From: Planctellipticum variicoloris
GTDB lineage: Bacteria; Planctomycetota; Planctomycetia; Planctomycetales; Planctomycetaceae
DNA: 64,000 nt
Direction of reading: 5' to 3'
NCBI RefSeq assembly: GCF_030622045.1
Contig: NZ_CP130886.1
Coordinates: 4,229,557 to 4,293,556 of the forward strand
In this document: in pieces, positions 7,078 through 16,040 of the stretch
Numbering within the stretch: the first letter of the stretch is position 1
Layout: every line of letters starts with the position of its first letter
Notes under the pieces: generated by a model
The model's input: the letters and a program-made list of their open reading frames with translations, nothing else
Databases searched by the model: none
Told to the model about the DNA's origin: nothing
Made by a program: the position numbers and the translations under genes

Positions 7078-7890
7078 TCAGTTCTGGAGCGGCTGGTAGC
7101 TCTCTTCGGCAGCCAATGGGCCGATTCTTTCGACGGACGGGAGATCGGACAATTGCCCGGCAGTGATGTCCCAGTAGACGCCGTCGGTGAGGCGGAACTT
7201 GTCGGAGCGTGGCTCGCCGATCGCTTCCCAGCACCAGGCGACGAGGGTGCGGAGGGCGCGGCAGGTCTGCGGATTGCTCAGGATGTGGTCGAGGTTGAGC
7301 TTGCGAACGATTTCGGCGCCGTTCGATCGCTCGTCAAAAGCAACCCCCGCCTGATTTGCCAGGCGTTTGAGCTCATTCTTCGGGTGGACGATGTTTTCGC
7401 AGTCGCCGGCATGCTCTGCGAGATTCATGGCGAGCACTTCGTTGACTGCGTCGATGTGCGCAAAGTAGTGCGCTTCAAGCATGTTGACGAGAAAGTGAGC
7501 GCTGCAGCGACGTCGGGGAGCCGTTTCCGTTCCGATGACGACGTCCATCGCGTGAGTCAGCCGATGCAACTTCGCTTCCGCACTGGCGCGGCAGTCTGAC
7601 TCGATATCGTCGATCCAGATTGCGAAACAGTCCACGTTCTTAACGTGGCGTCGAATGTCGTAAGCAATTTCGGCGTCACGATCTGGAATCAGCTTTCCGT
7701 GATTCAAATAATCGTCGATGCGAGCCTGTGTGAGTTGCGCCCTTTGTCCCGCTTGGCGCAGCACAAAGAATCTTGCGTGGCCGGTCGCCGAGATCTCTCG
7801 AAAGAGTTGGGGAAGAAACTCCCGCTCGCAGGTTCCCGTCACAACTAAACCAAACCGAATGAATCTCCAAGTTTCGGGTTCCGCGGACAT
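7078..7890 (-). CDS. DUF4276 / Toprim-like protein, partner of the AAA ATPase (270 aa)
   Basis: The N-terminal strand-loop-helix GLVVTGTCEREFLPQLF places Glu22 where Toprim and DUF4276 proteins carry the first catalytic Glu. A later strand, FAIWIDDIESD, has Asp94, Asp95 and Asp99 in the position of the DxD motif, and LEAHYFAHIDAV (about 138-149) matches the E-A-x-x-x-A region of DUF4276. The start follows the ATPase stop by six bases, so the two are co-expressed. ATPase-plus-Toprim pairs of this type (OLD family, AbiL, PARIS, RloA/RloB) are established phage-defence modules in which the small protein is the nuclease effector. Assignment is from motifs only; base composition looks less GC-rich than its neighbours, consistent with transfer. 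Confidence 0.6.
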   Translation of the reverse strand: MSAEPETWRFIRFGLVVTGTCEREFLPQLFREISATGHARFFVLRQAGQRAQLTQARIDDYLNHGKLIPDRDAEIAYDIRRHVKNVDCFAIWIDDIESDCRASAEAKLHRLTHAMDVVIGTETAPRRRCSAHFLVNMLEAHYFAHIDAVNEVLAMNLAEHAGDCENIVHPKNELKRLANQAGVAFDERSNGAEIVRKLNLDHILSNPQTCRALRTLVAWCWEAIGEPRSDKFRLTDGVYWDITAGQLSDLPSVERIGPLAAEESYQPLQN

Positions 7891-7896
7891 GTGGCG

Positions 7897-9111
7897 TTAC
7901 TCCGAAGTCGAAGTCACTGTAACCATCGGTTCGGATGACTGCTCTCCGATCAATTGTGACATGTAAAGCGCCCCGGCGGCGTATTGATCCAAGAGGTCCT
8001 TCACATCCTCGCGTTCACTCAATCGCCGCAGCGACGCCCCATTGCGAGTGGGGGTGATCTCAATGAGCTGCGACGGTTCGAAGTAACTCAGCAGTACCGG
8101 GGAGTGTGAGGCGATCAGGACCTGCCGGCCCCAATGGTCCACCGCATCCCGGACTGCTTCGCAAAGGACGAAGATCGCCCAGGGATGGAGTGACGTCTCC
8201 GGCTCATCCAGCAGGATCGACTGCGATTGCTGTCGATTCTCTCCGAAGATCGCGACAAGGATCAACAGAAGCTGCAGAAGGCCGTCGGCCGCTGCGGAAG
8301 GTCGGACCTCAAAATCTGAACCATATTCGAGAAAACTCCCTGTGACGTACTCCGGCCCCGATGGATCCAGTACGAGCTCGTCTACCGACGGAAAAGCCCG
8401 GCGAAGATAGCCCAGGATTGTCTGGTAACGGTCATCAGCGGCGCGGCGGCCCTGGAGGTTCCTCAGGATGGACCAGAGATTGTGCCCGCTATCGCTGAGT
8501 CGCCAGTCCGTACCCGCTTCCGAACCGCGAGATCTCAACGAGTAGAGGTTGAACGATCGACAGTGAAAGTAGCGGATATTTCGAACCGCCTGATCAAGTC
8601 GAGAAATGCCAGCCATTTCAGGATGGTAGAACTGAAACACATCGAGCGACAGCCGCTCCGGTTCGCGCAGAGGCGTTGACTCAAGGCCCGGAACCCCAGT
8701 CTTCTTGATGTCAACCTTCTGCATACCGGTTTTGCGTTGCATCAGTACCTCACCGGTCGAGACTTGTGTCAATGTCTCTCCCGGCGTGTCATCCACGCGA
8801 CCGTCGACAAATCCGAGCCGGATCTCGTAGCGGAAGTCGTCGCACTCGACTCCAATTTGAATTTGCTCCCCCTCGGCAGCCTCGCGCCAGAGCATGCCAA
8901 TCCCGTGGCCTCGCTTGGCCGTAGCGTTCGACACGCCGCGTGCTCCACAGTCTCGAAGCAGCCAGAGAGCATCCAGCAACGTCGATTTCCCAGCCGTGTT
9001 CGGACCAAAGAGCACGTCGACAGAGTCAAGCGTCAAGTCGGTCGCAACATGCGATCGAAAGTTGCGGACATGCAATCTGCGAATCAGAGGTGTTGGTTTC
9101 GTCTCACTCAT
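7897..9111 (-). CDS. OLD/RecF-like AAA ATPase of a putative defence pair (404 aa)
   Basis: The Walker A box is GPNTAGKST (residues 36-44), following an RNFRS opening typical of RecF/SMC-like ATPases. The Walker B box is [13 protein letters not shown] (298-310), with a following [11 protein letters not shown] containing the switch His336. A signature-like [12 protein letters not shown] lies at 271-282. There is no long coiled coil and no C-terminal Toprim; that function appears to be supplied by the next gene. The ATG (9109-9111) lies inside the last codons of ilvD, giving an 8-bp overlap, so translation is likely coupled to ilvD. The pairing and size match ATPase components of two-gene abortive-infection systems; the function is inferred. 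Confidence 0.75.
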   Translation of the reverse strand: MSETKPTPLIRRLHVRNFRSHVATDLTLDSVDVLFGPNTAGKSTLLDALWLLRDCGARGVSNATAKRGHGIGMLWREAAEGEQIQIGVECDDFRYEIRLGFVDGRVDDTPGETLTQVSTGEVLMQRKTGMQKVDIKKTGVPGLESTPLREPERLSLDVFQFYHPEMAGISRLDQAVRNIRYFHCRSFNLYSLRSRGSEAGTDWRLSDSGHNLWSILRNLQGRRAADDRYQTILGYLRRAFPSVDELVLDPSGPEYVTGSFLEYGSDFEVRPSAAADGLLQLLLILVAIFGENRQQSQSILLDEPETSLHPWAIFVLCEAVRDAVDHWGRQVLIASHSPVLLSYFEPSQLIEITPTRNGASLRRLSEREDVKDLLDQYAAGALYMSQLIGEQSSEPMVTVTSTSE

Positions 9112-10777
9112 CCGTCACACAGCCTTCGCTCGCCGTCTTCACCAGCTTGATGTACTTGTGCAGCGTGCCGCGCGTCGCCTTCAGCGGCGGAGTCACAAAG
9201 GCGGCTTTCCGCTTCGCGAGCTCTTCGTCCGACAGGGCGACGTCAATCCGGTTCGTTTCAGCGTTGATCGTGATCTCGTCGCCCGTCTGGACCAGGGCGA
9301 TCGGCCCCCCCTCCTGGGCTTCGGGGGTCACGTGACCCACGATGAAGCCGTGCGATCCGCCGCTGAACCGGCCGTCGGTGATCAGGGCCACGTCGGCGCC
9401 GAGGCCGGCCCCCATGATGACCGAAGTCGGCGTGAGCATTTCCGGCATGCCGGGGCCGCCCTTGGGGCCTTCGTACCGGATGATGATCACGTCTCCCTTC
9501 TGGATTTCCTTGTGCTCCATCCCGGCGAGCATGGCTTCTTCGCTGTCGTAACAGCGGGCCGTCCCCTTGAAGATCAGCCCTTCCTTGCCGGTGATCTTGG
9601 CCACCGCCCCGTCAGGACAGAAGTTGCCGCGCATGATCCGGATGTGGCCCGATTCCTTGATCGGCGTTTCGATCGGAACGATCACCCGCTGGCCTTCGGC
9701 GAGACCCGGAACGTCCTTGACGTTTTCTGCAATCGTCTTGCCGGTCACGGTCAGGCAGGAGCCGTCGAGGAAGCCCTTCTCAAGGAGATACTTCATCACG
9801 GCCGGCGTGCCGCCGACGTGGTGCAGGTCTTCCATCACGTACTTGCCGCTCGGCTTGAGGTCGGCGATGAACGGCACGCGGTCGCTGACCTTCTGGAAAT
9901 CGTCGATCGTCAGAGGGACGTCCACTGAGCGGGCCATGGCGATCAGGTGGAGCACGGCGTTGGTCGAGCCGCCGGTCGCCATGACGAACACCATCGCGTT
10001 TTCGAACGCGGCGCGGGTCATGATGTCTCGGGGCTTGATGTCCTTTTCCAGCAGATTGCGGATCGCCTTGCCGGCGGCCAGACACTCGGCGTACTTGAGC
10101 GGATCTTCGGCAGGGATCGACGAGCTGTAGGGGAGCGACATCCCCATCGCCTCGATCGCGGAAGCCATCGTGTTCGCCGTATACATGCCGCCGCACGCCC
10201 CGGCGCCGGGGATGCTGCAACGAATCACTTCGGCCCGCTCCTCCTCGGGCATTTTGCCGGTGATGTATTCGCCGTACGCCTGGAAGGCGGAGACGATATC
10301 CAGCTTCGGGTGGCGGGGGGTGCAGCCGGCGCGGATCGTGCCGCCGTAGACCATGATCGCGGGACGATTGAGCCGTCCCATCGCGATCAGGCAGCCGGGC
10401 ATGTTCTTGTCGCAACCCGGGATCGAAATGTTGGCGTCGTACCACTGGGCGCACATCACCGTTTCGATGCTGTCGGCGATCAGGTCGCGCGACTGCAGCG
10501 AGAAGGACATGCCGTCAGTCCCCATCGAGATACCGTCGCTGACGCCGATGGTGTTGAATCGCATGCCGACCATGTCGGCGGCGACGACCCCTTCCTTCAC
10601 CTTTTCGGCGAGCTTGTTGAGGTGCATGTTGCAGGTGTTGCCGTCGTACCAGACGCTGGCGATGCCGACCTGGGCCTTGTTCATGTCCTCGGCGGTCATG
10701 CCGGTGCCATAGAGCATGGCCTGCGAGGCGCCCTGGGATTTCGGTTGCGTGATGCGGGAGGAGATCTTGTTGAGCAT
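9104..10777 (-). CDS. ilvD: Dihydroxy-acid dehydratase (557 aa)
   Basis: IlvD removes water from 2,3-dihydroxy-isovalerate or 2,3-dihydroxy-3-methylvalerate to give the 2-oxo acids of valine and isoleucine synthesis, using an Fe-S cluster in the cytoplasm. The cluster cysteines are visible in GNTCNMHL (Cys49), [11 protein letters not shown] and [14 protein letters not shown]; the C-terminal [15 protein letters not shown] motif is also diagnostic. The length agrees with the family. The ATG at 10777 gives the normal N-terminus [10 protein letters not shown]; the open frame continues to 11398 but crosses another gene. A half-copy of a heptad repeat fills the 56-base leader. The 3' end overlaps the downstream ATPase gene, which is unusual. 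Confidence 0.96.
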   Translation of the reverse strand: MLNKISSRITQPKSQGASQAMLYGTGMTAEDMNKAQVGIASVWYDGNTCNMHLNKLAEKVKEGVVAADMVGMRFNTIGVSDGISMGTDGMSFSLQSRDLIADSIETVMCAQWYDANISIPGCDKNMPGCLIAMGRLNRPAIMVYGGTIRAGCTPRHPKLDIVSAFQAYGEYITGKMPEEERAEVIRCSIPGAGACGGMYTANTMASAIEAMGMSLPYSSSIPAEDPLKYAECLAAGKAIRNLLEKDIKPRDIMTRAAFENAMVFVMATGGSTNAVLHLIAMARSVDVPLTIDDFQKVSDRVPFIADLKPSGKYVMEDLHHVGGTPAVMKYLLEKGFLDGSCLTVTGKTIAENVKDVPGLAEGQRVIVPIETPIKESGHIRIMRGNFCPDGAVAKITGKEGLIFKGTARCYDSEEAMLAGMEHKEIQKGDVIIIRYEGPKGGPGMPEMLTPTSVIMGAGLGADVALITDGRFSGGSHGFIVGHVTPEAQEGGPIALVQTGDEITINAETNRIDVALSDEELAKRKAAFVTPPLKATRGTLHKYIKLVKTASEGCVTDE

Positions 10778-10785
10778 TTTTCTTC

Positions 10786-10824
10786 GTCGATGGTTGAAAG
10801 TTGATCGTTGATGGTCAGAGACGG
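10786..10824. repeat. Half copy of the GTTGATC/GTTGATG heptad element in the ilvD leader
   Basis: The segment CGATGGTTGAAAGTTGATCG followed by TTGATGGTCAGAGACGG matches one arm plus the inner flank (TTAGAGACGG) of the palindromic element found in ileS at 30676-30756. The second arm is absent. It occupies most of the 56-base space between the ABM stop and the ilvD start. Confidence 0.8.
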
Positions 10825-10833
10825 AGCGACGGC

Positions 10834-11124
10834 TTATGGGAGGACGAGTTCCGACGGATGCGGCACGCGGTCGACTTTGGGGAGAACCTGGGGCTGGTAA
10901 ATCGTGGTGTAGGCGGTCGCGGTGCGGTGGACGTCCAGCGCGCCCTGCGTTTCCCAGTGCTCGTTCAAGATGAAAATTCTCTGGTCGCTTGTCGAGTGAT
11001 AAACCTCGAAGCGGACGCAACCGGGCTCCAGGCGGGACAGGCGGCATTGTTCGGAGAGGAGCGAGCGGATCTGGGGGACGTCGGCCGCGTCCTTCACAGT
11101 GAGCACCACATTGACGTAAATCAT
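10834..11124 (-). CDS. Antibiotic biosynthesis monooxygenase (ABM) domain protein (96 aa)
   Basis: A single small ferredoxin-like ABM domain: [20 protein letters not shown] at the start, then [12 protein letters not shown] and [19 protein letters not shown]. These are hallmarks of the ABM/YgiN superfamily, whose members include quinol monooxygenases and haem-degrading enzymes and are usually dimers. The ATG at 11124 is preceded by AAAGGT. It is the first gene of a minus-strand run that continues through ilvD into the ATPase/DUF4276 pair. The substrate cannot be told from sequence. Confidence 0.85.
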   Translation of the reverse strand: MIYVNVVLTVKDAADVPQIRSLLSEQCRLSRLEPGCVRFEVYHSTSDQRIFILNEHWETQGALDVHRTATAYTTIYQPQVLPKVDRVPHPSELVLP

Positions 11125-11473
11125 GACCGGCAGACCTTTCGAGGTGGATCGAGTCGACGAATTTGGAGCATACCACAGACCGGGGGAGGGGCGGAAACCG
11201 ACTGGGACGAAGAACTCTCGCGGTGACGCAAAGGCAAAGAGGAGGTCGCTGAGAAGACACGTCGAAAAGGAAAGGGATGACGGGGAAAATCGAAGCGAAC
11301 CAGCAGGACCAGTTCGGCGCGAGATTGCGACGATGTACAGGAACGTGACGAGAACGGGCACCCGTCTGGTGTTGCAGCTCCGTGAGAACTGGTATCATCG
11401 CGACTCTGAGAACACCTTCACAGACTCACGCTGAGCGGCATCTGTCGTCAGCATGATTGGCAGGATCGTTGTA
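11125..11473. other. Divergent intergenic region with a remnant intergenic repeat
   Basis: This gap separates the minus-strand ABM-ilvD run from the plus-strand sigma-54 activator. At 11217-11260 it contains CGCGGTGACGCAAAGGCAAAG-like sequence, related to the TTTCACGCAGAGACGC-type repeats seen elsewhere in the window. No confident promoter or RNA could be identified. Confidence 0.5.
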
Positions 11474-13489
11474 ATGTTGACGAAATCAGGCGGAGCCGGC
11501 GTGCGTTGGCTGGGATGGTCGCAGGTGCTGCAGGACGTCCGGAACGACGATGCCTCGGCGCTGCTGGGGCTCGCCGACCAGCTCGAACAGGCGGCGTTCG
11601 GAGTTGCAAACGTCGCCGATTTCCTCCGGCAGGCACTGGGCGATATCGCCGGAGAGTTTGGTGCGAACGGGGTTTGCGTCTATCAGCGAACCCCGGAATG
11701 GAAAGCATTGGGCGTCCATGGACGCTGGACGCCCGGCGAGGGGCCGTTTGAAGTCATGACCGAGGCGCTGGATCGAGAGTCTGCGGTCTATGCGGCAACC
11801 GCGGGGCCATTGGCCAGCCCGGTCCTTGTCGCACCGGTCCGGTCGCGGTCGTTCCAGAATCCGCTGCTCGTGCTGACGGGGCGCAATCTGGCGGACGACA
11901 TTCTCGGGCCTCTCTGGCTCGCCGCCCGTGCCTTGGGAACCGGGTTAGAGTTCGTTCAGGCAAAGAGTCAGTCGGTCCGGCGGATCGATCAGCTCCGGAG
12001 CACGCTGCGAATCGCGTCATCGCTGAGCCAGATTCAGGAGACGGAGCCGCTGCTGAATCAGATTGCTCAGGAGGCGACGCGTCTCCTCGAATGCGATCGG
12101 GCAAGCATTTTTATCTGGGACAAGGAGCATGGCGAAGTCGTCGCCCGGCCTGCGCTGGGGGTCGAAGGAGGCTCTCTGCGCTTGCCGGATAAGACCGGCG
12201 TCGTCGGCGAAGTGATCCACAGCGGTCGGCTGATCCGGGTCGACGACGCTTACCACGACGCGCGGTTCAGCCAGGCGGTGGATGCCACCAGCGGGTATCG
12301 GACGAAGAACCTGATCTGCTGTCCGTTGAATGATCACGACGGGAAGCGACTGGGGGCCTTTGAGGTCATCAACAAGTCCGAGGGAACCTTCAGCGACGAA
12401 GACGAAGCGACCGTCACCGAACTGGCGGCCCAAGTCGCGGTTGCACTGCAGAACACCCGCGAACGGGAGACGCTGCTGCGGTCGCATCGCCAGCTCACCG
12501 AGCAGGTGACACGGGGCGTGACGATCATCGGGGAGAGCCCGGCGATCAACGCCATGCGGGGAACGATCCGCCGGCTGGCCACGACCGATCTGCCCGTGTT
12601 GATTCTCGGCGAAAGCGGGACCGGCAAAGAAGTCGTTGCGCAGTCACTGCACTATCTGGGCACGCGCGCCGAGCGGCCGTTCATTGCCGTGAACTGTGCG
12701 GCTCTCGCAGAATCGCTGCTGGAAAGCGAACTGTTCGGCCACGAGAAGGGGGCTTTCACCGACGCCCGCGAGCTGCGTCGCGGCAAATTTGAGCTCGCCG
12801 AGGGGGGGACGATCTTCCTGGACGAGATCGGCGACATGAGCCAGGGGGGGCAGGCCAAGCTGCTGCGGGTGCTGGAGCAGAAGGTGATCACGCGAGTCGG
12901 CGGTTCTCAGCCAATCCCCATCAACGCGAGGGTCATCGCCGCCACGAATGCGAATCTCGCCGAAATGGTGAAGGCCAAGAAGTTCCGCGAGGATCTCTAT
13001 TTCCGACTGAACGTGGTGACGCTGGACCTCCCTGCCCTGCGGAACCGGCCGGAAGATATCGCGCCGCTGGCCGAGTATTTTCTCAACATCTTTGCCACGC
13101 AGGCGCGTCGGCCGCGGCTGCAGCTTTCCGCCGAGGCGCGCAAGCGGCTGCAGGCCCATCCGTGGCCAGGTAATGTCCGCGAGTTGCGGAACCTGATGGA
13201 GCGGGTGGCGTTCCTGGCGCCAGGCGACCGGGTCGAGTCCGAGGATCTGGCGTTCATCCTGAGTCCCGAGCGGGACACGATGCCTGAGCCGTCGCCCGAT
13301 CTGGGCTTGAGCGAAGCGACCAACCGTTTCCAGCAGGAATTCATCCGCCGAGCGATCAAGCGGGTGCGGGGGAACATGAGCGAAGCGGCCCGGCTGATGG
13401 GTCTGCACCGGTCGAACCTGTACCGCAAGATGCGGCAGCTCGCGATGAGCGAAGCAGGCGAAGGGGACCTGGGGGACGATGAGGTCTGA
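11474..13489 (+). CDS. GAF-domain sigma-54-dependent transcriptional activator (671 aa)
   Basis: Domain order: an N-terminal GAF-like region (about 20-150), a second clear GAF domain (about 165-325, including ECDRASIFIWD and DKTGVVGEVIHSGRLIRVDD), the AAA+ domain, and a C-terminal Fis-type HTH (SEAARLMGLHRSNLYRKMRQ). The AAA+ domain has Walker A GESGTGKE, the sigma-54-contacting loop reads GAFTDA instead of GAFTGA, and Walker B is GTIFLDEIGDM. It is expected to open promoters bound by sigma-54 RNA polymerase in response to a small ligand sensed by GAF. The ATG at 11474 has AGGA 8 bases upstream; an earlier ATG at 11453 has no ribosome-binding site. Targets are unknown; the divergent ABM gene is a possible one. 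Confidence 0.9.
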   Translation: MLTKSGGAGVRWLGWSQVLQDVRNDDASALLGLADQLEQAAFGVANVADFLRQALGDIAGEFGANGVCVYQRTPEWKALGVHGRWTPGEGPFEVMTEALDRESAVYAATAGPLASPVLVAPVRSRSFQNPLLVLTGRNLADDILGPLWLAARALGTGLEFVQAKSQSVRRIDQLRSTLRIASSLSQIQETEPLLNQIAQEATRLLECDRASIFIWDKEHGEVVARPALGVEGGSLRLPDKTGVVGEVIHSGRLIRVDDAYHDARFSQAVDATSGYRTKNLICCPLNDHDGKRLGAFEVINKSEGTFSDEDEATVTELAAQVAVALQNTRERETLLRSHRQLTEQVTRGVTIIGESPAINAMRGTIRRLATTDLPVLILGESGTGKEVVAQSLHYLGTRAERPFIAVNCAALAESLLESELFGHEKGAFTDARELRRGKFELAEGGTIFLDEIGDMSQGGQAKLLRVLEQKVITRVGGSQPIPINARVIAATNANLAEMVKAKKFREDLYFRLNVVTLDLPALRNRPEDIAPLAEYFLNIFATQARRPRLQLSAEARKRLQAHPWPGNVRELRNLMERVAFLAPGDRVESEDLAFILSPERDTMPEPSPDLGLSEATNRFQQEFIRRAIKRVRGNMSEAARLMGLHRSNLYRKMRQLAMSEAGEGDLGDDEV

Positions 13490-13578
13490 TTGGCGAAGAG
13501 GAAGATTTCTCGCGGGGTGAAGAGGGGATTGCGGAGGTTGCAGAGTAGACGGAGTGGTTGAGGCAATCAGGAGCCAAG

Positions 13579-14262
13579 ATGGGCGACTGGCCGGTTCGGG
13601 AGCCGTGGTTTCTGCATGGTCGACGGAGCGTGCTCCAGCGGGCGGTGCTGATTAGTGCGGCGCTGGCGATGTGTGCCATGACGTCGGCATGGATCGTCAC
13701 ATTCGGATATATGGCGTTCTATTACGGTCCCAATCCCTCGTTGGGACACAGCGAATTCAGTTTCGCCGCCTTCGCAGCCCTTTCGACGACACTCTGCATG
13801 TTGCTGCCGCTACGAGTTGGTTTCTGCCAAGAGTTGCCGTCTATCGTACGGAATTCGTTGGTTGCATGGTTGACGACCGCGTTCGTTGTCTGGATCTGTC
13901 TGAAGCTGGACGATCAGATGTTCCATGCAATGTCCTGGCGGAACTGGAGTTGGTGGACGATCCGTAGCTGGATCTCCGTCTGCGGTGTGGCGTATGCCTA
14001 TGCCGTCAACCTCTGGTTGCCGCGTCGCGTCCGCTTCGCCTGGACTTCAGCGTTCGTCTCTCAGTTGCTCCCCCCGTTGCTCCCGTGGATCATCCTTCCG
14101 CTCGAACATTATCTGTCGCGTCCGGCCCTTTGGGTCACCAGCCCCGAACTGGAACGGACACGTTTCCTCATCGCCTTGTGGGGACTGCCCAACATGGCCA
14201 TTCTGGTGCCGTGGGGCTTGCCGTGGTGGCAGGCCCCGCCTGAAGAAGCGACGCCTGAGTGA
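13579..14262 (+). CDS. Multi-pass membrane protein of unknown function (227 aa)
   Basis: At least five hydrophobic segments are visible (AVLISAALAMCAM, FAAFAALSTTLCMLLPL, WLTTAFVVWICL, SWISVCGVAYAYAVNLW and LLPPLLPWIILPL). There are no recognisable catalytic motifs. AGGAG lies 5 bases before the ATG at 13579, which was preferred over the in-frame ATG at 13558. Its stop overlaps the start of the next gene (TGATG), so the two are probably expressed together. No known family was recognised. Confidence 0.65.
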   Translation: MGDWPVREPWFLHGRRSVLQRAVLISAALAMCAMTSAWIVTFGYMAFYYGPNPSLGHSEFSFAAFAALSTTLCMLLPLRVGFCQELPSIVRNSLVAWLTTAFVVWICLKLDDQMFHAMSWRNWSWWTIRSWISVCGVAYAYAVNLWLPRRVRFAWTSAFVSQLLPPLLPWIILPLEHYLSRPALWVTSPELERTRFLIALWGLPNMAILVPWGLPWWQAPPEEATPE

Positions 14263-15806
14263 TGCGATTTCCCGGCAGCCGTGATAACTCTGCGAGGCGA
14301 ATGGCGGCTGCAGTCATCACCTGCTGGCTGGCGTTGGGCGGACTAGCGGAAGTGCGGGCTGATGATCCTTCCGACGGCGGCCGTTGGAGCTGGGGGCCGG
14401 GCGCGGCCACCTTGCGGCAGACAACTTTGTGGCGTGAGCTGCCGATCCGCGGACCGCTGGTGCAGTTGGAGTTGCTGAACCGTGACTGTCTCTCAGGCGA
14501 GCTCCGCCGGCTGACCGACGAGTCGATCGAGTTCCGGACCATCAGCGGCAGCACCGTCCAGTTTCCCCGCGCCGCCCTGCTCGGACTGCAGCAGTCCGCG
14601 GAGTGGGATGTCCTCGAATTCCGCCGGGGCTCGTGCGGAACAAGCACGTCCCCCTGCGAATTCGCCGCCACGCCGCGCGAGGGCCGATTGAGCGGCTGGC
14701 TGCAGCTCGGTGCCGAATCCGTCGACGAGCTCTGTTCCATTTCGCTGGGACAATGGTCGTTCCGGGTGCGCAGCAATGTCCGACGGATCACAAGCGTGGA
14801 TCGTCGGCTACCTCAACGACTCACGCTCGACTGGCGTGGCGGTCGGGTCCGGCTGTTCCTGGCGGGACAATTGATTTGCGAGGACCGTGCGCCCTTCGAC
14901 GCCGATCCGGTTGTCGTCACACCCGGAGACGGAGTGGACTTTCAGGACGCCATATTGGCCCGACCCCGCAATCATCCTGTCACGAAATCACACCCCCTGG
15001 CTTTGCCACTGGTTGGTCTGGCAGATGGGGAAGAACTGGCCGCAGAACACGTACAAATTGTCGACGGAGAGCTGGAACTTGAATCTGACGGTGCGGCAAC
15101 GCGCTGGCCGTGGTCGGAGTGGAAGTCGATCGCCTGGCCCGCGCCCAGGGACAACATTCCCGCACACCCCGTTTCGGGCTGGCTCGTGGAGCTGGAACTG
15201 CAGCCGCTGGCCGAGTCTCCGGGGGAAACGCTTGATCGGCTGACGGGGGCGATCACACGCGCTGACGGAACAGGACTGTGGCTGGCTCACCCGTTGCTCG
15301 GGCGCCTGCCGATTGCCTGGTCCGCAGTTCGGCGGATCACGCTGCGCGGCTGGGGCACGGCGACGCCGCTCCGGCTGGGACCGGTGCATCTCGGGGACGA
15401 AATCCGGCTCGACCTTCGGTCGCCGACGCCAATCGGCCATCGACTGGCCGGCCATTTTCCGGCCCCGAAGTTCTGGAACGGACGGCTCTGGATCGAACTC
15501 GACCATTCTGAACTGGAGCCTGCCGGCGCCGAAACACCTCCCGGCTCACCGTTTCTGGCCGAGCTCCGCGCCGGCGGCCTGCTCACGGACTTGAGCATCA
15601 ATCAGCAGCCGCTCGCGCCGCTCAACTCCCGCATCCGCTGGAAAGCGGACGTTGCCCGTCCAGAACGCCTCACCATCCCCCTGCCCCGCTCGCTGCTGCA
15701 ACGGCGAGACAACTCCTGGGAACTGCGGGAACACCCCCGAAACGCGGCCGGTGGGTATGATGACTGGGAACTGTGGAATCTGATTCTGTATGAGACGTGG
15801 CCGTAG
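14262..15806 (+). CDS. Secreted hypothetical protein (514 aa)
   Basis: A signal peptide is predicted from RRMAAAVITCWLALGGLAEVRADD near the N-terminus. The mature region is rich in beta-strand patterns. It contains two similar segments, LLNRDCLSGELRRLTDESIEFR and a later VELELQPLAESPGETLDRLTGAITRADGTGLW, reminiscent of repeated SH3-like or LSM-like beta modules in planctomycete surface proteins. No family name can be assigned. The ATG at 14262 shares one base with the upstream TGA; a GTG three bases earlier is also possible. It forms a two-gene unit with the membrane protein upstream. Confidence 0.65.
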   Translation: MRFPGSRDNSARRMAAAVITCWLALGGLAEVRADDPSDGGRWSWGPGAATLRQTTLWRELPIRGPLVQLELLNRDCLSGELRRLTDESIEFRTISGSTVQFPRAALLGLQQSAEWDVLEFRRGSCGTSTSPCEFAATPREGRLSGWLQLGAESVDELCSISLGQWSFRVRSNVRRITSVDRRLPQRLTLDWRGGRVRLFLAGQLICEDRAPFDADPVVVTPGDGVDFQDAILARPRNHPVTKSHPLALPLVGLADGEELAAEHVQIVDGELELESDGAATRWPWSEWKSIAWPAPRDNIPAHPVSGWLVELELQPLAESPGETLDRLTGAITRADGTGLWLAHPLLGRLPIAWSAVRRITLRGWGTATPLRLGPVHLGDEIRLDLRSPTPIGHRLAGHFPAPKFWNGRLWIELDHSELEPAGAETPPGSPFLAELRAGGLLTDLSINQQPLAPLNSRIRWKADVARPERLTIPLPRSLLQRRDNSWELREHPRNAAGGYDDWELWNLILYETWP

Positions 15807-15900
15807 AATTGCGGAGATTTCTCACAGAGATGCGGGAATTCCTGGAGAGTCCGGAAAAGTCTGATGACGACGAACACGTGTGCGAGTTGAGTCCGAATCA

Positions 15901-15984
15901 CGTACGACGGACATCCTTATCCGTCGCGTTGACCGGTCGGTCACTCCGTGAAAGAGCCCGACGGACGTGAACGTCCGTCGTACG
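15901..15984. repeat. REP-like doublet hairpin element with 12-bp terminal inverted repeat
   Basis: CGTACGACGGAC (15901-15912) and its exact reverse complement (15973-15984) bound the element. Inside are two hairpins: CGACGGA/TCCGTCG (15905-15911 with 15920-15926) and CGACGGACG/CGTCCGTCG (15959-15967 with 15972-15980, loop TGAA). This is the layout of paired REP/BIME-type elements. It lies between two same-strand genes, just before riboflavin synthase. Confidence 0.8.
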
Positions 15985-16040
15985 ACAATCAGACGACAAC
16001 CGACAAATCACAAATCACCTGCCACCAGGAACCAACTCCC

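Noticed and set aside
15948-16040. N-terminal extension of riboflavin synthase
   Set aside because: It overlaps the REP-like hairpin element, and the family always begins MFTG, which is at 16041.
15985-16040. Possible FMN riboswitch before ribE
   Set aside because: The leader is too short and lacks the conserved RFN-element core.
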